43,721 nucleotides of DNA from Blautia sp. (GTDB lineage Bacteria; Bacillota; Clostridia; Lachnospirales; Lachnospiraceae): assembly GCA_023664455.1 (NCBI GenBank), contig JAMPFM010000022.1, positions 1 through 43,721 on the forward strand, given 5' to 3'. A program made the translations under genes and the position numbers. Under the pieces are notes generated by a model, which saw only the letters and a list, made by a program, of their open reading frames with translations, did not search any database and had not been told where the DNA came from. Shown in pieces: positions 40,814 to 43,721 of this stretch; the stretch's first letter is position 1; every line of letters starts with the position of its first letter.

Positions 40814-42364
40814 CTACTCCGCCAGTACTGCGCTCATCAGCAGAATCAGCTCCGCATTCAAGTCGCTTTGTTTCATGATTCCCATTTTCTCGTCTACTGT
40901 CTGGTAGTTTCTGCTTCCTACCCCGTCGATGTAACTGATTGACTCCGCATTCCTGCCCATGAAATAATGCAGGTGATTTTCTAGTACGGTAGTGTATTCA
41001 TGATTCGTAATAATATGGTCTGCAACTGACATTCGTGTCATTTTTTTTAACAATTCACTGTTATTGCTCTGTTCTTTGTTTCCCTCGGTCAGATATTTTG
41101 AACTTTTAGAGGCATAGGATATCTGTTCCACATCGGCAAGCAGCAGGGATATGAGCCGATTACATAGCTCCATGTCCACTTTTTGTTTCGTGGACAGATA
41201 AGTGACGCAGCCCCAGAATACAGCATCTTTTTCAATATCCAGACTTTCTAGCCCGGTGAGATAATCCTGCGCCACTTTACGATACCCATAGGATCCGGTC
41301 GCCCGGTACAATTCCGCTGCCGCATAAAAATAATCCTCTGCATCGACATCGTCTATATATTTGCCGGCATAGCGATATGCCCTGTCCGCCGCTTTCAGAC
41401 ACTGGTTGGCAAAGGTCAAATCATAGGTCTGGTACAGATAACTAAACTTCGCCATCGCTGCGGCAAAATGAATGGTTGCGTCCATCGTGACAGGTTCCAC
41501 ATACAATGCATACGCCGCCGTCTCATTGTCGATCACAGTGACTCTGGAATAGACCGCACCACTGACTGCATCCTGCATTTTTAAAAGCCAGTCTATCTCA
41601 TACTTGACTTCATCCAGCAAATCCGGGATTCCGTTGCCACTTTCCGGAATGCCGACATCATCCGTAAAAACTTCCCCATATAATTCATAAGCAAGCAGCA
41701 GACTATTGATGGCATAGCACCCTTTCAGCACGTCCCGTCTTCCGATTTCATCCATATGCCATCCGCCGGAAACGTCCAACTCCACCGTGGTATCTTCTAT
41801 CAGTCCGGCGCCCTTCGTATGACAGGCTCCATGCGCAGCTTCCCCTGCCAGCTCTACCGAAAGCATGAAACCGCAGCGGTTATAATAATACTGCTTCAAC
41901 ACCTCGTTAAAAACACTCTCATAAGGCTCGTCCGCAATGACAAATGGATAGGAGCGCCCGATAATATCCGCCTGCAAATAATAACTTCCCGGCGCCTGAT
42001 ATTCCGTAAAATCGCCGTAACTAATTTCCTCCTTCGTCGTTTCATTATAGCCTTTCGACACAATCTGTCCCTGATATACGATTTCTTCCGTCTGCGCGTC
42101 AATCAATGCATATGTATCGGGCAGTATCTCTCCTCGAAATACTGCAATCTTATTCCCTTCTATCGCATAGCCAAGCTGATTGACCATGATGTCCGGCAGG
42201 TTCTTTGGCACCTCATAGTCAAATTCCGGCGTCAGCCCCAGACTGGCAATTTCATCCTCCTGCTTTTCCCCCGTGGTAGAAAATCCCTCTATCCCTGCGC
42301 AGCCGGACAACAGCCCCACGCATACTATGGACGCTATGATATTGCGAAAATATCTCTTTCTCAT
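40814..42364 (-). CDS. GH9-like lipoprotein lacking the catalytic residues
   Basis: This 516-residue protein has a lipoprotein signal (lipobox LSGC). An N-terminal Ig-like CelD_N domain follows (IMVNQLGYAIEGNKIAVFRG; to about 150). A GH9 alpha-barrel continues to the end (CHTKGAG, LDVSGGWHMDEIGRRD, FTDDVGIPESGNGIPDLLDE, YEIDWLLKMQD). Family 9 glucanases have GGWxDAGDYxKY with the catalytic base aspartates, PHHR near the C-terminus and a final NE-x-A catalytic acid. Here these read GGWHMDEIGRRD, NYQTVDEKMG and MKQSDLNAEL. Hydrolysis is therefore unlikely, and a carbohydrate-binding or regulatory role is more probable. ATG 42364 has AAGG 7 nt upstream. Confidence 0.88.
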   Translation of the reverse strand: MRKRYFRNIIASIVCVGLLSGCAGIEGFSTTGEKQEDEIASLGLTPEFDYEVPKNLPDIMVNQLGYAIEGNKIAVFRGEILPDTYALIDAQTEEIVYQGQIVSKGYNETTKEEISYGDFTEYQAPGSYYLQADIIGRSYPFVIADEPYESVFNEVLKQYYYNRCGFMLSVELAGEAAHGACHTKGAGLIEDTTVELDVSGGWHMDEIGRRDVLKGCYAINSLLLAYELYGEVFTDDVGIPESGNGIPDLLDEVKYEIDWLLKMQDAVSGAVYSRVTVIDNETAAYALYVEPVTMDATIHFAAAMAKFSYLYQTYDLTFANQCLKAADRAYRYAGKYIDDVDAEDYFYAAAELYRATGSYGYRKVAQDYLTGLESLDIEKDAVFWGCVTYLSTKQKVDMELCNRLISLLLADVEQISYASKSSKYLTEGNKEQSNNSELLKKMTRMSVADHIITNHEYTTVLENHLHYFMGRNAESISYIDGVGSRNYQTVDEKMGIMKQSDLNAELILLMSAVLAE

Positions 42365-42441
42365 CCCGTAACCTTATTTCCTTTCAACGTCGCTCCTATA
42401 TATACAAGAAAATCGCGCAACACATTCTTTCCAGAAATATT

Positions 42442-43626
42442 TTACCACAAAATATCCGCATCTTCATCATAATATACAATTTTTCCTTCTATTATCGTGC
42501 ATAATGTCTTGCCAAATACTTCCATCGGATTGCCGCTGAATATGGCGATATCCCCGTCCTTTCCGATTTCCAGGCTGCCAACCCTGTCCGCAACACCGCA
42601 GATTTTCGCCGGATTTATCGTAATGGCACTCAGCCCCTCTTCCATAGGCAGCCCGGATTTTACCGCCAGACCCGCGCAGATTGGCAGAAACTGTATCATG
42701 GATACGGGATGGTCGGTCGTAATCGCGATACAGACTCCTGCCTGATTCAAGATGCCCGCCGTCTTAAACGCCATATTCTGCACTTCGATTTTATTGCGGC
42801 TTGCCATATCCGGTCCAAGGATTGCCGGAAAACCGCTGTCTTTGATTTCCTCGGCAATCAGATGTCCTTCGCTGCAATGATCCAGCGTCATACCAAGCCC
42901 GAACTCTTTGGCAATCCGTATGGCGGTCAGAATATCATCCGCCCGATGCACATGCGCCTTTAGTGGAATTTTCCCCTCTAAGACCGGAATCCAGCATTCG
43001 TAGCGGAAATCCTTTTCCTGCTCTTTATTCTCACTGCGCTTCTTCTGATAGGCTTTCGCCTGGAAAAGCTCCTGCCGCAGCATCGCCGCAATCGCCATTC
43101 TGGTTGCGGGAGAACAATTCTGCCCGGAAAAATTTACCTTCGGATTTTCTCCGAAGGCAATTTTCATCGCTGCCGGCATTTTGACAATCATGTTATCAAT
43201 GCACCTGCCATGCGTTTTTAAGAACACAAATTGACCGCCTACCACATTCGAGCTTCCCGGTCCTATCATCGCCGAGGTAATGCCCGCCCGCAGCGCGTCG
43301 TCAAATGCCGCATCCATTGGATTGATCGCGTCGATGGCGCGTAGATAGGGAGTAACCGGGTCTACGTTTTCGTTACAGTCGTCGCCTTCCATCCCTTTTT
43401 TCTCTTCCGTAATACCCATATGACAGTGCGCCTCTATCAATCCCGGCATAACCCAGTTTCCCTTGACGTCGATTACCTTCCCGCCCTCTTTCCGGCCGGG
43501 ACAGATACTCATATCGCCCACCGCGCTGATTCTGCCCCCTTCTATCCTCACGAACCCATCCTCATAATCCACGCCCGCCATCGTCTTTATATTTCCATGA
43601 ATGATTGTCAGCATTCCCCGTACCAT
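42442..43626 (-). CDS. Imidazolonepropionase-like amidohydrolase
   Basis: The start chosen is ATG at 43626 (MVRGMLTIIHGNIKTMAGVD) because AGGA lies 6 nt upstream; ATG at 43614 is an alternative. The product has 394 residues. It has the two-domain form of cyclic amidohydrolases: an N-terminal beta sandwich, the metal site MPGLIEAHCHMGI (H-x-H), LKAHVHRADDILTA and LDHCSEGH with further metal ligands, AITTDHPVSM with the catalytic Asp, and a C-terminal return to the sandwich (VGSLEIGKDGDIAIFSGNPM). Substrates of this group include cyclic amides and prolidase-type dipeptides; the substrate here cannot be told. It is not a close HutI. Confidence 0.88.
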   Translation of the reverse strand: MVRGMLTIIHGNIKTMAGVDYEDGFVRIEGGRISAVGDMSICPGRKEGGKVIDVKGNWVMPGLIEAHCHMGITEEKKGMEGDDCNENVDPVTPYLRAIDAINPMDAAFDDALRAGITSAMIGPGSSNVVGGQFVFLKTHGRCIDNMIVKMPAAMKIAFGENPKVNFSGQNCSPATRMAIAAMLRQELFQAKAYQKKRSENKEQEKDFRYECWIPVLEGKIPLKAHVHRADDILTAIRIAKEFGLGMTLDHCSEGHLIAEEIKDSGFPAILGPDMASRNKIEVQNMAFKTAGILNQAGVCIAITTDHPVSMIQFLPICAGLAVKSGLPMEEGLSAITINPAKICGVADRVGSLEIGKDGDIAIFSGNPMEVFGKTLCTIIEGKIVYYDEDADILW

Positions 43627-43652
43627 ATCCCTTCCTATGCTATTCCTTTTAA

Positions 43653-43721
43653 TAATTGCGAAACGCAAGTTTAAAAATGTGTAGTTGTACAGAATATACA
43701 ACTCCAAAAGCAGGTACTGTG
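43653..43721. repeat. Left arm of the long inverted-repeat element, copy 3 (cut by window end)
   Basis: From TAATTGCGAAACGCAAG through TGTGTAGTTGTACAGAATAT to GCAGGTACTGTG this matches the left arm of copy 1 at 27744 (TAATTGTGAAACG, GTGTGTAGTTGCATAGAATA, GCAGGTACTGTG) with few differences. The second arm should lie just beyond the window. Confidence 0.8.

Noticed and set aside
41756-42472. Plus-strand frame of 238 codons
   Set aside because: It is antisense to the GH9-like gene and has no ribosome site or domain.

Overview
The window looks like a chromosomal segment of a spore-forming, anaerobic, Gram-positive Clostridia, most likely a Lachnospiraceae-type gut bacterium. I judge this from strong AGGAGG-type ribosome sites, a SipL-like spore-coat protein, a bactofilin/LytM pair, the pyrK-pyrD type dihydroorotate dehydrogenase and a DUF1934 protein. 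No database was searched, so names rest on motifs and family knowledge. Almost everything is on the minus strand.

Positions 120-22441 hold the most unusual region: two adjacent minus-strand transcription units that look like one signalling system. Unit A (22441 down to 17214) encodes a 28-residue hydrophobic peptide, a helix-turn-helix protein, an FHA protein and two tandem membrane Ser/Thr kinases. Unit B (17096 down to 120) encodes a 2170-residue secreted protein (acidic 12-residue repeats, leucine-rich repeats, CAP domain, Big_2 domains), a decayed fragment, a coiled-coil protein, a zinc-ribbon FHA protein, a CxxxCxxC radical-SAM protein, a Clp-like AAA+ ATPase, a PP2C phosphatase, a third kinase with a repeated TMPQ tail, a polytopic membrane protein and a small HTH protein. 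Both units start from promoters carrying the same 12-bp box AAGTGTAAACTT exactly 29 nt upstream of the -10 element. This suggests one regulon, probably controlled by the HTH protein, in which kinases, phosphatase and FHA readers control an AAA+ machine and a surface protein. The system's function is unknown.

Positions 22575-31000 are mostly core genes: an NlpC/P60 hydrolase, asnS, a trigger-factor-like lipoprotein isomerase, a small membrane protein (the first plus-strand gene), a DUF1934 protein, murI, a small membrane protein, a GntR regulator and ispE. The gaps contain short tandem repeats (16-bp and 11-bp periods) and long inverted repeats. Three of the long inverted repeats (27744, 31076 and 43653, the last cut by the window end) belong to one family.

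Positions 31300-36180 hold envelope and spore functions: a protein of unknown function, a bactofilin with a catalytically dead LytM/M23 partner, a SipL-like protein behind a good sigma-E promoter match, and a type II toxin-antitoxin pair. Positions 36176-39383 are pyrC-pyrK-pyrD. The right end has a PrcB-like lipoprotein, a plus-strand PlsC acyltransferase, a GH9-like lipoprotein that has lost the family's catalytic residues, and an amidohydrolase.
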